Source: a virus
DNA: 22,805 nucleotides
IMG/VR virus record: IMGVR_UViG_3300031857_001478
Coordinates: 1 to 22,805 of that record
Reading direction: 5' to 3' (one strand)
In this document: positions 1 to 5,801 of the stretch, piece by piece
How positions within the stretch are numbered: position 1 is the first letter of the stretch
How the letters are laid out: every line of letters starts with the position of its first letter
Made by a program: the position numbers and the translations under genes
The notes under the pieces: model-generated
Told to the model about the DNA's origin: nothing
Database searches by the model: none
The model's input: the letters and a program-made list of their open reading frames with translations, nothing else

Positions 1-157
1 TAAATAAATAATTATCTGACATTGATTTTTTTAACCTGTTGATGTGTAACAAGTTTTTGTTTCTATTGCCATCTATTGACTTAAATAGATAGTAATCTGT
101 TGTTGTGTGAACTTGGCTACTGTGCTTCACCATTGGTTCTGTTTTTAAATTATTCAT
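1..157 (-). CDS. ParB-like N-terminal domain protein, partial (cut by left edge)
   Basis: I read this frame by hand from ATG 157-155. It stays open for 52 codons to the window edge, so the C-terminus is missing. The visible end contains YYLFKSIDGNRNKN followed by LLHINRLKKSM. This pattern (a residue about to be replaced, K.I.GNR, then a helix H..RL..SM) resembles the start of the ParB-like nuclease domain in Bacteroidota phage proteins, where an IIV..k..IIDGQHR segment normally follows. That diagnostic segment lies outside the window, so the call is inference from the first 50 residues. It follows the replication-protein gene 55 bases downstream on the same strand, which fits a replication or DNA-modification neighbourhood. 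A second in-frame ATG at 133-131 is a less likely start because it would trim only eight residues of low-complexity leader. Confidence 0.5.
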   Translation of the reverse strand, partial: MNNLKTEPMVKHSSQVHTTTDYYLFKSIDGNRNKNLLHINRLKKSMSDNYLF

Positions 158-212
158 TTTATTTTTATGGGTTTTATAACTCCGCCCAGAAGTTTTATCT
201 TAATTTTTTATT

Positions 213-890
213 TTATCTCATTAATGAAAATTGATTATTAATACTAATCGTTGGTTTTTTAACATCGAACTTTATTTTACCTGCCTTTTCATCTCTACTA
301 GCCCAAGTCCTAGCCGTAGCAACCCAATCTATTTTTTTATTCCCCTCGTTTGACCAAGTGTTTAAAGAATCGTGATAATATTTAACTTTTTCATTATTCC
401 AATCTTTAAACTGTTCTTTAAATTTAATAATATCGAATATTGAAGAATCCTTAAAAAATATTTTTTTAGGCTTTACTTCTTCTTCTTTTCCTTCTTTCAT
501 TCTTAGATTGGTGTCGTTTGAAGTTCGTTTGTGTTTCGTTGGTGTTTCATCTGTGTTGCAAGTACCTTGATAATCTTCGTATTTACAGACTGTTAAGTGT
601 GTCGTAATATTATCACTTGTATATACAATCATTGCCTCTTTCTGTAAAGTGCTAAAATACCTTCTGACACTTGACTTATCCCAATCCCATCTTTTAGACC
701 AACTATCTAAAGATAATATGCTTTGACCTCTTTTAACATCATATAACTTACCTTTAATCATTACCTTATTATCTGAATGATTGCAAGTTAGTATAATATC
801 TATCCAAGCCTCCAATTTAGAAAACTTTCTTTTTTCTGTGAACAACCAGTTATTCTGAATTGAACGATGTAATTTAATCCAACCACTCAT
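213..890 (-). CDS. Winged-helix phage replication protein (DnaD / replisome-organiser-like)
   Basis: The 225-residue product begins MSGWIKLHRSIQNNW and has a winged-helix-like N-terminus of about 90 residues (LEAWIDIIL, RGQSILSLDSWSKRW, SSVRRYFSTLQKE). This is the layout of phage replisome organisers that bind the origin and load the helicase. A charged linker (KEGKEEEVKPKK) leads to a C-terminal DWVATARTWASRDE motif near residues 188-201. The W-ATxRxW signature is common at the end of phage replication initiators. I chose the start at 890 rather than the longer 902 because it gives a 4-base ATGA overlap with the upstream stop. The role is inferred from domain resemblance and from neighbours (SSB-like, annealing-like, ParB-like proteins). 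No separate helicase is in the window. Confidence 0.7.
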   Translation of the reverse strand: MSGWIKLHRSIQNNWLFTEKRKFSKLEAWIDIILTCNHSDNKVMIKGKLYDVKRGQSILSLDSWSKRWDWDKSSVRRYFSTLQKEAMIVYTSDNITTHLTVCKYEDYQGTCNTDETPTKHKRTSNDTNLRMKEGKEEEVKPKKIFFKDSSIFDIIKFKEQFKDWNNEKVKYYHDSLNTWSNEGNKKIDWVATARTWASRDEKAGKIKFDVKKPTISINNQFSLMR

Positions 891-1132
891 AAAGTTGAAC
901 AAATTTGTTTTCTAATTAATTTTAACTCATTAATTAATTCAGTTAATTCGTCTTCATTAATTGTTACTATTCCGTATTCATGGTCTTCTTGACCTTCAAT
1001 AACAATAGCACACCTGTTTTGAGTGTTCATAAAAACACTTAATTTTAATTCTAATTGACTAGAATCATCTGTAAATATTTTTTGTATCATAAAATAAGGA
1101 AGCCCCTTGTTAGAATAGTCGAACACTTGCAT
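887..1132 (-). CDS. Small hypothetical early protein
   Basis: This encodes 81 residues of unrecognised family. The sequence alternates predicted strands (LELKLSVFMNT, CAIVIEGQ, YGIVTI) with a C-terminal amphipathic helix (DELTELINELKLIRKQI). It looks like a small soluble alpha/beta protein with no membrane segment. Its stop overlaps the next gene's start by four bases, so the two are translationally coupled with the replication protein. An internal ATG at 1090 (MIQKIFTDDSSQ) would remove 14 residues and is a plausible alternative start; the leader does not decide between them. The 122 bases upstream hold no convincing promoter. Confidence 0.6.
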   Translation of the reverse strand: MQVFDYSNKGLPYFMIQKIFTDDSSQLELKLSVFMNTQNRCAIVIEGQEDHEYGIVTINEDELTELINELKLIRKQICSTL

Positions 1133-1254
1133 TTGGGATACAAGACCTAGTCTAATTCGGGGCGTATTTTAAATGTGAATTTTTAATCATAATCCTTATG
1201 TTCGTTTAGGATGGTGCAATGTTAAGTATAATTATTTAATTTACAAAATTTATT
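1133..1254. other. Intergenic gap, no clear signal
   Basis: This 122-base gap between the methyltransferase stop and the next minus-strand gene is one of the longest non-coding stretches in the early region. I see only a weak ATCCT/AGGAT inverted repeat (about 1191-1215) and an AT-rich block with CAAAATTTA near 1241, which misses the TAnnTTTG promoter spacing by one base. A promoter here is possible but not supported. Confidence 0.4.
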
Positions 1255-1890
1255 TTAAAAAAGTTTTTGTTGTGAAATGTGGTCTTTAATTCTCTGCATA
1301 GCCTTATCAAAATATTCTTTATCCAATTCACAAGCGGTTAATTCGTTTCCCATATCGTAACAAGCAAGGGCAATACTTCCGCTTCCTAAATGTGTATCAA
1401 GTATTCGTTCGCCTTTTTTTGAATAGTCATTTAGTAATCTTCTATAAAGTTCAACGGGCTTTTGTGTCGGGTGTATGCTTCCGCCTTTTTGAGCAATTAA
1501 TCCTCTGTTTAGGTTTATCATTCTTGTTGCCCGTTGAAAGCTACTAAATGCAATTTCGCCATCACTCATACTTAATCCTTCTTGCCCTTTATACCAAAAT
1601 ATCCAGCCCATTGTTCCTTTGTCTAAATGTTCAACGAAATAATTCGCACCCCAAATAATCTGATTTTTACTAACCCGAAACAACTCTTTAAAATATTCAG
1701 CATTCGGTATTTCATTATCCCAGTTTTTTTGCTTGTGTGCTTTGCGTTTGTGTTTTGGGTTTTTAGTAAAAGTTTCAGTTTGTCCGCCTCGTTCAATCCC
1801 ATAAGGCGGGTCAACAATAGCCAAATCAAAATACTTGTCAGGATAACGTGCCATTAAAAGCATATTGTCTTCGTTTGTTATTGTTAGCAT
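1255..1890 (-). CDS. Phage DNA N6-adenine methyltransferase (DPPY type)
   Basis: The 211-residue protein has the catalytic DPPY motif at residues 27-30 (LAIVDPPYGIERGG) and the AdoMet-binding HLGSGSIALAC motif near 167-177. HPTQKPVELYRRLL precedes the latter. DPPY before the glycine-rich loop is the beta-class order of amino-methyltransferases. The expected activity is methyl transfer from S-adenosylmethionine to adenine N6 in DNA. The target site cannot be read from the sequence. No restriction endonuclease partner is next to it, so a role in shielding phage DNA from host restriction is the usual inference. It starts ATG at 1890, three bases after the preceding gene, inside the early operon. 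The length is normal for compact phage enzymes of this class. Confidence 0.9.
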   Translation of the reverse strand: MLTITNEDNMLLMARYPDKYFDLAIVDPPYGIERGGQTETFTKNPKHKRKAHKQKNWDNEIPNAEYFKELFRVSKNQIIWGANYFVEHLDKGTMGWIFWYKGQEGLSMSDGEIAFSSFQRATRMINLNRGLIAQKGGSIHPTQKPVELYRRLLNDYSKKGERILDTHLGSGSIALACYDMGNELTACELDKEYFDKAMQRIKDHISQQKLF

Positions 1891-1893
1891 AGT

Positions 1894-2289
1894 TTATTTT
1901 TTACTATTTTCAAATTCTTTTCTGAGATGTGCAATTTTCTGAGTATTCGCCTGTATGAACTGGTCGATGTTATTCTGATAGCCTTTAAGTCTATTATACA
2001 TTACCTCACTATCTACCTCATTAAGCCTATATTCTTTTGATTTAACTATGCTCTCAGCTTGTAACCTACTTACCCCACCTTCACCAGTAACAATGTAATT
2101 AGCCTCAAATTCTTTACGAAGGTTGTAACAATCTAATGAAGTACGATAACAGTCATTAACATATTCGCCTAGATAAAATGAATACCCCGCCATTCGTAGA
2201 TTATAACCTATTAGCTTGTCAATATCATTCGTCTTATTAGAATCAATGATTATTTTTTTTATCTCAGGTATTATGCTTTCAAGTTTCAT
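1894..2289 (-). CDS. Hypothetical helical early protein
   Basis: This encodes 131 residues of unrecognised family. It is mostly helical and charged, with LIGYNLRMAGYSFYLGEYVNDCYRTSL in the middle and a long C-terminal helix (YNRLKGYQNNIDQFIQANTQKIAHLRKEFENSKK is its extent in meaning, roughly residues 98-131). It has no membrane segment or metal cluster. It overlaps the next upstream gene by four bases and ends three bases before the methyltransferase, so it belongs to the early operon. The arrangement suggests a small DNA-metabolism accessory protein, but nothing in the sequence proves it. Confidence 0.65.
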   Translation of the reverse strand: MKLESIIPEIKKIIIDSNKTNDIDKLIGYNLRMAGYSFYLGEYVNDCYRTSLDCYNLRKEFEANYIVTGEGGVSRLQAESIVKSKEYRLNEVDSEVMYNRLKGYQNNIDQFIQANTQKIAHLRKEFENSKK

Positions 2290-2498
2290 TCGCTAAATTT
2301 TTCGTGATAATAGTCAAAGGCATATTGTAACATACTATTAGTAATTTCTGACTGGTGTATCATTGATAGTGAATTAATGCTAATAGATTTACCGGAACGG
2401 TCATAAATATACGACTCTAGTAATTCTTTAAGGTCTCTAGTAGTACATTCCCTTTTTTTATAATCGTAGAATATTTGGTAAAATCTATCTTTGTTCAT
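2286..2498 (-). CDS. Small hypothetical early protein
   Basis: This encodes 70 residues, rich in Tyr, Ser and charged residues (RFYQIFYDYKKRECTTRDLKELLESYIYDRSGKS). It is predicted to be helical and soluble. I do not recognise a family. It overlaps both neighbours (14 bases upstream, four bases downstream), which supports real, translationally coupled expression within the early operon. Confidence 0.6.
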   Translation of the reverse strand: MNKDRFYQIFYDYKKRECTTRDLKELLESYIYDRSGKSISINSLSMIHQSEITNSMLQYAFDYYHEKFSE

Positions 2499-2766
2499 TT
2501 ACTATTTGCTTTAGTTTTCTAGTTATATCACTTAATGTATATTTACTACCCTGAGTGATTGGGTCAGGTTGGTAGTCTTCTAAAAATCTTTTTATCTCAT
2601 TTGCCCTTTGCCAAGTTAACCCATCCCTTAACTCAATTATGAGTGAGTGCCTCAATCTCTCGTCTATCGAGGCACATTCAATCATTCCCTCAATCATAGA
2701 TTCAAACCATACACCGATTAACTCAGGCTTAGGCGAATCGTCTAGTAACTCATCAATCCATTCCAT
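2485..2766 (-). CDS. Small hypothetical acidic early protein
   Basis: This encodes 93 residues with an acidic N-terminal half (MEWIDELLDDSPKPE) and a basic helical C-terminus (TLSDITRKLKQIVNEQR). GLTWQRANEIKRFLEDYQPDP forms a helix-turn segment near residues 49-70. I do not recognise the family. The start at 2766 overlaps the putative annealing protein by 14 bases, and the stop is TAG, less usual in this window where TAA and TGA dominate. Its position between recombination-like and replication-like genes suggests an accessory role, but this is unproven. Confidence 0.6.
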   Translation of the reverse strand: MEWIDELLDDSPKPELIGVWFESMIEGMIECASIDERLRHSLIIELRDGLTWQRANEIKRFLEDYQPDPITQGSKYTLSDITRKLKQIVNEQR

Positions 2767-3151
2767 CTACTGGCTCATTAGTTCTAGTGAAAGCATCTGC
2801 CTCATCTTCGCCAAAGACTCCAAGTTGATAAAAACCTACCATCTTTAGAACACATCTCGATAAGGCTCTTTTTTCAGCCATTGATACTATGTACTTATTC
2901 TTACAGTTCTCAGGTGATGCCTCGCCATAGGTTTCAATAGATATCGATTCTTTTTTACCAATAGCTTTAACTACTACAAAATCTTTTTCTAATTTCTCAG
3001 AAGTAAAAGAAATGTTAATCTTATTCTTATACTGGATTTTCTCAATACCTGAGCGGGTTATTATCACATAACCCTGAGGCGATTTAAATACATCCTCTTT
3101 TTCAAGTCCATTCTCTAGGAATAGCTTTTTTAGTGTTTCTTTTTTGTCCAT
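2753..3151 (-). CDS. Putative ssDNA-annealing/recombination protein (Rad52/ERF-like, uncertain)
   Basis: The 132-residue protein has a central beta-rich block (YVIITRSGIEKIQYKNKI, DFVVVKAIGKKESISIETYGEASPENC) and then YIVSMAEKRALSRCVLKMVGFY near residues 87-108. An acidic patch GEDEADAF follows. The pattern of 'GEA...N..Y...MAEKRA..R..LKL.G' resembles small phage proteins related to single-strand annealing families (Rad52, ERF). Those anneal complementary strands coated by SSB. I recognise the pattern only loosely, so the function is inference. The immediate upstream neighbour, 21 bases away, is an SSB-like protein, the usual partner. The start is preceded by the A-rich leader described separately. 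Confidence 0.5.
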   Translation of the reverse strand: MDKKETLKKLFLENGLEKEDVFKSPQGYVIITRSGIEKIQYKNKINISFTSEKLEKDFVVVKAIGKKESISIETYGEASPENCKNKYIVSMAEKRALSRCVLKMVGFYQLGVFGEDEADAFTRTNEPVDGMD

Positions 3152-3172
3152 TGTGTTTTGTTTTGTTTGTTT

Positions 3173-3451
3173 TTAAAATGGTAAGTCATCATGAGAATCA
3201 ACTCTAAATTCAGAATGAGTATCAATAAACTGTTGTTTTTTTACTTGCTCAGTATATGCACCCGCTTTAGTTTCATCCTTTTTAAATGGAGGAGAAATCT
3301 TTATAGATTGGAACTTACCTTTATTCCATATCGCAATATCAAATAGTTTACCCTCGACGTTAACCTGACCTTTGAAGTCAGGTTGGTTATCGCTTGTTTT
3401 CTTTTGATTAGGGAAAATACTTCCCGAATTTTCTTTGTGTTCGTAGCTCAT
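3173..3451 (-). CDS. SSB-like ssDNA-binding protein with acidic C-terminal tip
   Basis: This is a 92-residue protein with a short OB-fold-like core (GSIFPNQKKTSDNQPDFKG, VEGKLFDIAIWNKGKFQSIK). A polar linker follows, and the last residues are DSHDDLPF. The C-terminal D-D-x-P-F tip is the hallmark of bacterial SSB, through which SSB recruits repair and replication partners. The core resembles small phage proteins of the DUF736/SSB-like kind, not full-length SSB (usually 110-180 residues). It should coat single-stranded DNA during phage replication or recombination and may engage host SSB-interacting enzymes. It is followed by the putative annealing protein in the same operon. The tip is seen directly; the DNA-binding activity is inferred. 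Confidence 0.7.
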   Translation of the reverse strand: MSYEHKENSGSIFPNQKKTSDNQPDFKGQVNVEGKLFDIAIWNKGKFQSIKISPPFKKDETKAGAYTEQVKKQQFIDTHSEFRVDSHDDLPF

Positions 3452-3462
3452 AAATTAATTAA

Positions 3463-3666
3463 TTAAAAAGTTTGTGAAAAAATAACCTCTTGTTTTGGAT
3501 AACCTTTTTGCTCGTGGTTTTCGATTAGGAACTTCATATAATCATAAGCCTCTTGCTCCTCTGAGAATAGCTTGTGATAATTAGTTAATCCATTTGAATC
3601 GGTAGTGTAGATAGAATAGTAAGTAGTACCGTCTAACTTAATTTCTTTAATGATTTCGAATTTCAT
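3463..3666 (-). CDS. Small hypothetical early protein
   Basis: This encodes 67 residues with a beta-hairpin-like start (KFEIIKEIKLDGTTYYSIYTTDSNG) and a helix carrying EEQEAYDYMKFLIENHEQKG. It looks like a small soluble alpha/beta protein similar in style to phage early host-interaction proteins. I do not recognise the family. ATG 3666 is preceded by AAAACAAAACACT, the leader shared with three nearby genes. A TAAATTTG promoter-like element lies about 25 bases further upstream. Confidence 0.65.
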   Translation of the reverse strand: MKFEIIKEIKLDGTTYYSIYTTDSNGLTNYHKLFSEEQEAYDYMKFLIENHEQKGYPKQEVIFSQTF

Positions 3667-3690
3667 AGTGTTTTGTTTTTAATTGTTTTA

Positions 3691-3698
3691 CAAATTTA
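3691..3698 (-). promoter_or_regulatory. Candidate -7 promoter element TAAATTTG
   Basis: The minus strand reads TAAATTTG, a perfect match to the Bacteroidota -7 consensus TAnnTTTG. It lies 25 bases before the ATG at 3666, in a 36-base gap. No TTG is found 17-23 bases upstream, so the -33 half is missing and the promoter may be weak or regulated. Confidence 0.4.
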
Positions 3699-3702
3699 AT
3701 AA

Positions 3703-3924
3703 TTATTTAGAAAAATTGATTCCTTTTGCCAAAATAAATTTATCATCCATCGTTGATAAATAATGATGCTTAAACTCATTTTTTGTTAAGTCAAAGTAGC
3801 ACTCCATAAATAGATAATCACGTTCTATCCATACCTTACACCCTGACTTAGTACAGGTAATCTCTTTAATTGTATAGCCACCAGTTTTAGCAGCTTCAAA
3901 AATGTTGTTAATTGATTTTTGCAT
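3703..3924 (-). CDS. Small hypothetical early protein
   Basis: This encodes 73 residues: an N-terminal helix (KSINNIFEAAKTGGYTIKEI), a CTKSGCKVWIERDY segment, then strands and a turn (ECYFDLTKNEFKHHYLSTMDDK). It has two cysteines four residues apart near residue 25 and no other metal ligands in a clear site. I do not recognise the family. ATG 3924 follows the repeated A-rich leader (AAAACAAAACAAAATG). The gene lies in the early cluster between two other unknown small genes. Confidence 0.6.
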   Translation of the reverse strand: MQKSINNIFEAAKTGGYTIKEITCTKSGCKVWIERDYLFMECYFDLTKNEFKHHYLSTMDDKFILAKGINFSK

Positions 3925-3944
3925 TTTGTTTTGTTTTGTTTTTA

Positions 3945-4181
3945 TTAATCGTTATAATGTTCCTCAATGTAATTCGCAATATCGTCTAAAAGCCTTTTGT
4001 TACCTTTTAAGTTATCTAATAGCTTAGTAACATCACGCCCATTGCGTTCAATTTTCTCAATATCGAAGTAACCACCTTCAGATGGCTCCCAGTATGTAGC
4101 AGGAGTATATTGAGTGAAATAGCCTGTTACTTCTACATTCATAACAGTTAGGTTGCCGAATAGTTCTAGTTCAATAGTCAT
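3945..4181 (-). CDS. Small hypothetical early protein, start reassigned to inner Met
   Basis: This encodes 78 residues beginning MTIELELFGNLTVMNVEVTGYF. A longer reading from 4205 adds MSKQKQNT, but those codons are the A-rich leader (AAACAAAACACTATG) that precedes three neighbouring genes, so I place the start at 4181. The N-terminal strands, a YTPATYWEPSEGGYFDIEKIE segment and a helical end (LLDDIANYIEEHYND) suggest a small alpha/beta protein. I do not recognise a family with confidence. It is the first gene after the regulatory gap and so is probably the first gene of the early operon. Confidence 0.65.
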   Translation of the reverse strand: MTIELELFGNLTVMNVEVTGYFTQYTPATYWEPSEGGYFDIEKIERNGRDVTKLLDNLKGNKRLLDDIANYIEEHYND

Positions 4182-4242
4182 AGTGTTTTGTTTTTGTTTC
4201 GACAAAGTAAAGCCAAGTTTTTAAACCCTGCAAATAATTTAG

Positions 4243-4260
4243 ACCTAAATCGGTTTAGGT
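4243..4260. repeat. Palindrome ACCTAAA-TCGG-TTTAGGT (operator candidate)
   Basis: A 7-bp inverted repeat with a TCGG centre lies in the gap upstream of the early genes. The core CTAAATCGGTTTAG differs by one base from a perfect palindrome CTAAATCGATTTAG at 15436-15449. The position, 62 bases before the first early start codon, suits an operator or leader hairpin. No regulator is identified. Confidence 0.4.
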
Positions 4261-4263
4261 GTC

Positions 4264-4297
4264 GATAAAAACACAAAAGCCACCTTTTCAAGTGGCT
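4264..4297 (-). terminator. Rho-independent terminator after the lysis genes
   Basis: On the minus strand AGCCACTT-GAAA-AGGTGGCT forms an 8-bp stem (one G-U pair) closed by a GAAA tetraloop. It is followed by TTTTGTGTTTTT. It lies 28 bases past the stop of the candidate spanin gene, so it should end the leftward lysis/late transcript. Its stem and loop nearly match the hairpin at 12712-12731. Confidence 0.75.
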
Positions 4298-4324
4298 CTC
4301 GTGAAACAAATAAACAAAACACAA

Positions 4325-4813
4325 TTACAAATTTATATATTTTTTTAATAATAACAAGCATAAAATTGCGATAACTAATAATGCCCAAAATGGCACTACC
4401 TTTTTCTCTACAACTGTCTTACTATTAGTGCTATCCTTTGTTTTCATTTCTTTACGTACCAACTCCACTAATCTACTATTTGCATCACATTGCATCTGAA
4501 TATTTCCGTAGGCATCCTTATACCAACGTAAAGAAGCAATACCGTTCGTGTCCTTAATATAGTGCCACTTATTAACTGGCATTAATACAATCGAATCTTT
4601 ATAAATCGTATTCGTTACACTTGCACCCTGAATTAACGAATCACGTCTAATTATCTCAGTAGTGTGATTAGTGATAGTTTCTACTACTGGCGGGAATTTA
4701 GCGTTACATTTTTTTTCAGTTACACATCCAACACTACTTATTAATAAAATAGTAATTAAAATCCAAAATGCTAATATCAGCAAATCATTCTCGTTAAAAA
4801 ATTTCAATCTCAT
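4325..4813 (-). CDS. Candidate unimolecular spanin (u-spanin), outer-membrane lipoprotein with C-terminal TM
   Basis: The 162-residue protein has a hydrophobic signal (ILAFWILITILLISSVGC) ending in Cys30, a lipobox-like SVGC. A polar, periplasmic-type middle follows, and a strongly hydrophobic segment at about 140-156 (VPFWALLVIAILCLLLL) precedes KKYINL. A lipoprotein N-terminus plus a C-terminal membrane anchor is the architecture of u-spanins, which bridge outer and inner membranes and fuse them in the last step of lysis of Gram-negative hosts. The -3 lipobox residue is Ser rather than Leu/Val, a mild deviation. The start overlaps the CHAP endolysin stop as ATGA, so endolysin and spanin are coupled. 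Alternative: a signal-anchored membrane protein of another kind. Confidence 0.7.
   Translation of the reverse strand: MRLKFFNENDLLILAFWILITILLISSVGCVTEKKCNAKFPPVVETITNHTTEIIRRDSLIQGASVTNTIYKDSIVLMPVNKWHYIKDTNGIASLRWYKDAYGNIQMQCDANSRLVELVRKEMKTKDSTNSKTVVEKKVVPFWALLVIAILCLLLLKKYINL
4328..4357 (-). promoter_or_regulatory. Candidate Bacteroidota promoter for the early genes
   Basis: The minus strand reads TTG (4357-4355), 19 bases, then TAAATTTG (4335-4328), matching TTG-N(17-23)-TAnnTTTG. It lies inside the end of the spanin gene. Transcription would start near 4322 and immediately cross the 4278-4297 hairpin, so it may be attenuated, or the match may be chance in AT-rich DNA. Confidence 0.4.
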
Positions 4814-5316
4814 AATTTATAGTTATCTAATATGTTTACAAATTGTATAACATCCCTAACATTCCGAACCCTTTTAAATACACCACCGCCATTGGATTGG
4901 CTACCTTTTTCTCCTGCACTTGTATTTCCTTCAATGCAAGTAAATGTTTTTCCCTTCTCTAGCCACGAATGAAATATACCTACATGGTCAATTACCTTAT
5001 CCTGTTTGAAATCGAAAATAACTATATCGCCTTTGATTGGGTTATCAGTTTCCCACCTCTTAGCTTTAGCCTTATGGTATAATGTAGGTACATAATGAAA
5101 TCCTATTTCAGTATCAATATAAGGTAGTGTCCACCCTGCAAAGTGATATACATAACTTACAAAAGTGCCACACCACGCAAACGGTTTACTATTTTTAAAA
5201 TAGGTATGCCCTTCTATATAATACCAGTCATTATATTTAACGACATTCGATTCAGGAGGACTTTCAAGCGTACCCATTTCCTGCTCCGCCATTGCTATAA
5301 TAGAATCTCTTATCAT
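4810..5316 (-). CDS. CHAP-domain endolysin (peptidoglycan amidase/endopeptidase)
   Basis: The 168-residue protein is a compact single CHAP (NlpC/P60-like) domain. The nucleophile sits in KPFAWCGTFVSYVYHFAGW (Cys49), the catalytic histidine in KVIDHVGIF (His111), and the third polar site in CIEGNTS (Glu129-Asn131). CHAP enzymes cut amide bonds in peptidoglycan stem or bridge peptides, here for lysis at the end of infection. There is no signal peptide, so export needs a holin; candidates lie at 7103-7479. No cell-wall-binding domain is present, normal for Gram-negative phages. It is coupled to the spanin by ATGA and overlaps the small gene upstream by four bases. Confidence 0.88.
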   Translation of the reverse strand: MIRDSIIAMAEQEMGTLESPPESNVVKYNDWYYIEGHTYFKNSKPFAWCGTFVSYVYHFAGWTLPYIDTEIGFHYVPTLYHKAKAKRWETDNPIKGDIVIFDFKQDKVIDHVGIFHSWLEKGKTFTCIEGNTSAGEKGSQSNGGGVFKRVRNVRDVIQFVNILDNYKL

Positions 5317-5465
5317 TTTTTAAAATATTTTCTTAGTTTTTCAAACTGTTCATCGTTTATAAACTCAGGATGTAAAGGTAAATTTAATTCCTTTATTTCT
5401 TTTTCCGTAAGTTTAATGTAATAAATCTTATCTCTATAATTAAAATAATATGTAGACTTTTTCAT
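5313..5465 (-). CDS. 50-residue hypothetical protein
   Basis: I read this by hand because it is very short. ATG 5465-5463 opens 50 codons, MKKSTYYFNYRDKIYYIKL at the start and a charged helical end (EQFEKLRKYFKK). The stop TGA at 5315-5313 overlaps the endolysin start (5316) as ATGA, and it fills most of a 158-base gap in an otherwise gapless operon, which supports it. It is basic and Tyr/Lys rich, with no membrane segment. I do not recognise a family. Confidence 0.6.
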   Translation of the reverse strand: MKKSTYYFNYRDKIYYIKLTEKEIKELNLPLHPEFINDEQFEKLRKYFKK

Positions 5466-5474
5466 ATATTAATG

Positions 5475-5801
5475 TTATTCGTTTTCATCTAAACCATTCA
5501 TATAATCACATAGCTTCTTATATACACTCTCAGGCTTACCAATAGCATATACACTATTGCCACTCTCAAAAACTACTATCGTAAAATACTTTTTCGTACT
5601 ACCGTCTTTCGTTAGTAAATAACTAGGCTCTAAGTGCATAATAGGATCAGCCATTAAATTAAAAAAACCTATATCAGTTTTAAACTCTCCGCCATCATTA
5701 TTTAACCTAACTTTTTTTAATACATCGTCATCCTCTTCATCGTCAAATTCAGACAAAGAACTACGAGTTTGGTAAAGTATATTTAATTCAAAGAAATCCA
5801 T
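5475..5801 (-). CDS. Small acidic hypothetical protein
   Basis: This encodes 108 residues with an acidic patch (EFDDEEDDDVLKKV, about 18-31) and later strands (KKYFTIVVFESGNSVYAIGKP). The C-terminal helix is VYKKLCDYMNGLDENE. It looks soluble. I do not recognise the family. It shares one base with the stop of the metallophosphoesterase (TAATG) and so is co-translated with it. Confidence 0.6.
   Translation of the reverse strand: MDFFELNILYQTRSSLSEFDDEEDDDVLKKVRLNNDGGEFKTDIGFFNLMADPIMHLEPSYLLTKDGSTKKYFTIVVFESGNSVYAIGKPESVYKKLCDYMNGLDENE

Noticed and set aside
1186-1220. Weak inverted repeat ATCCT/AGGAT as terminator
   Set aside because: The stem is five pairs with a large loop and no T-run.
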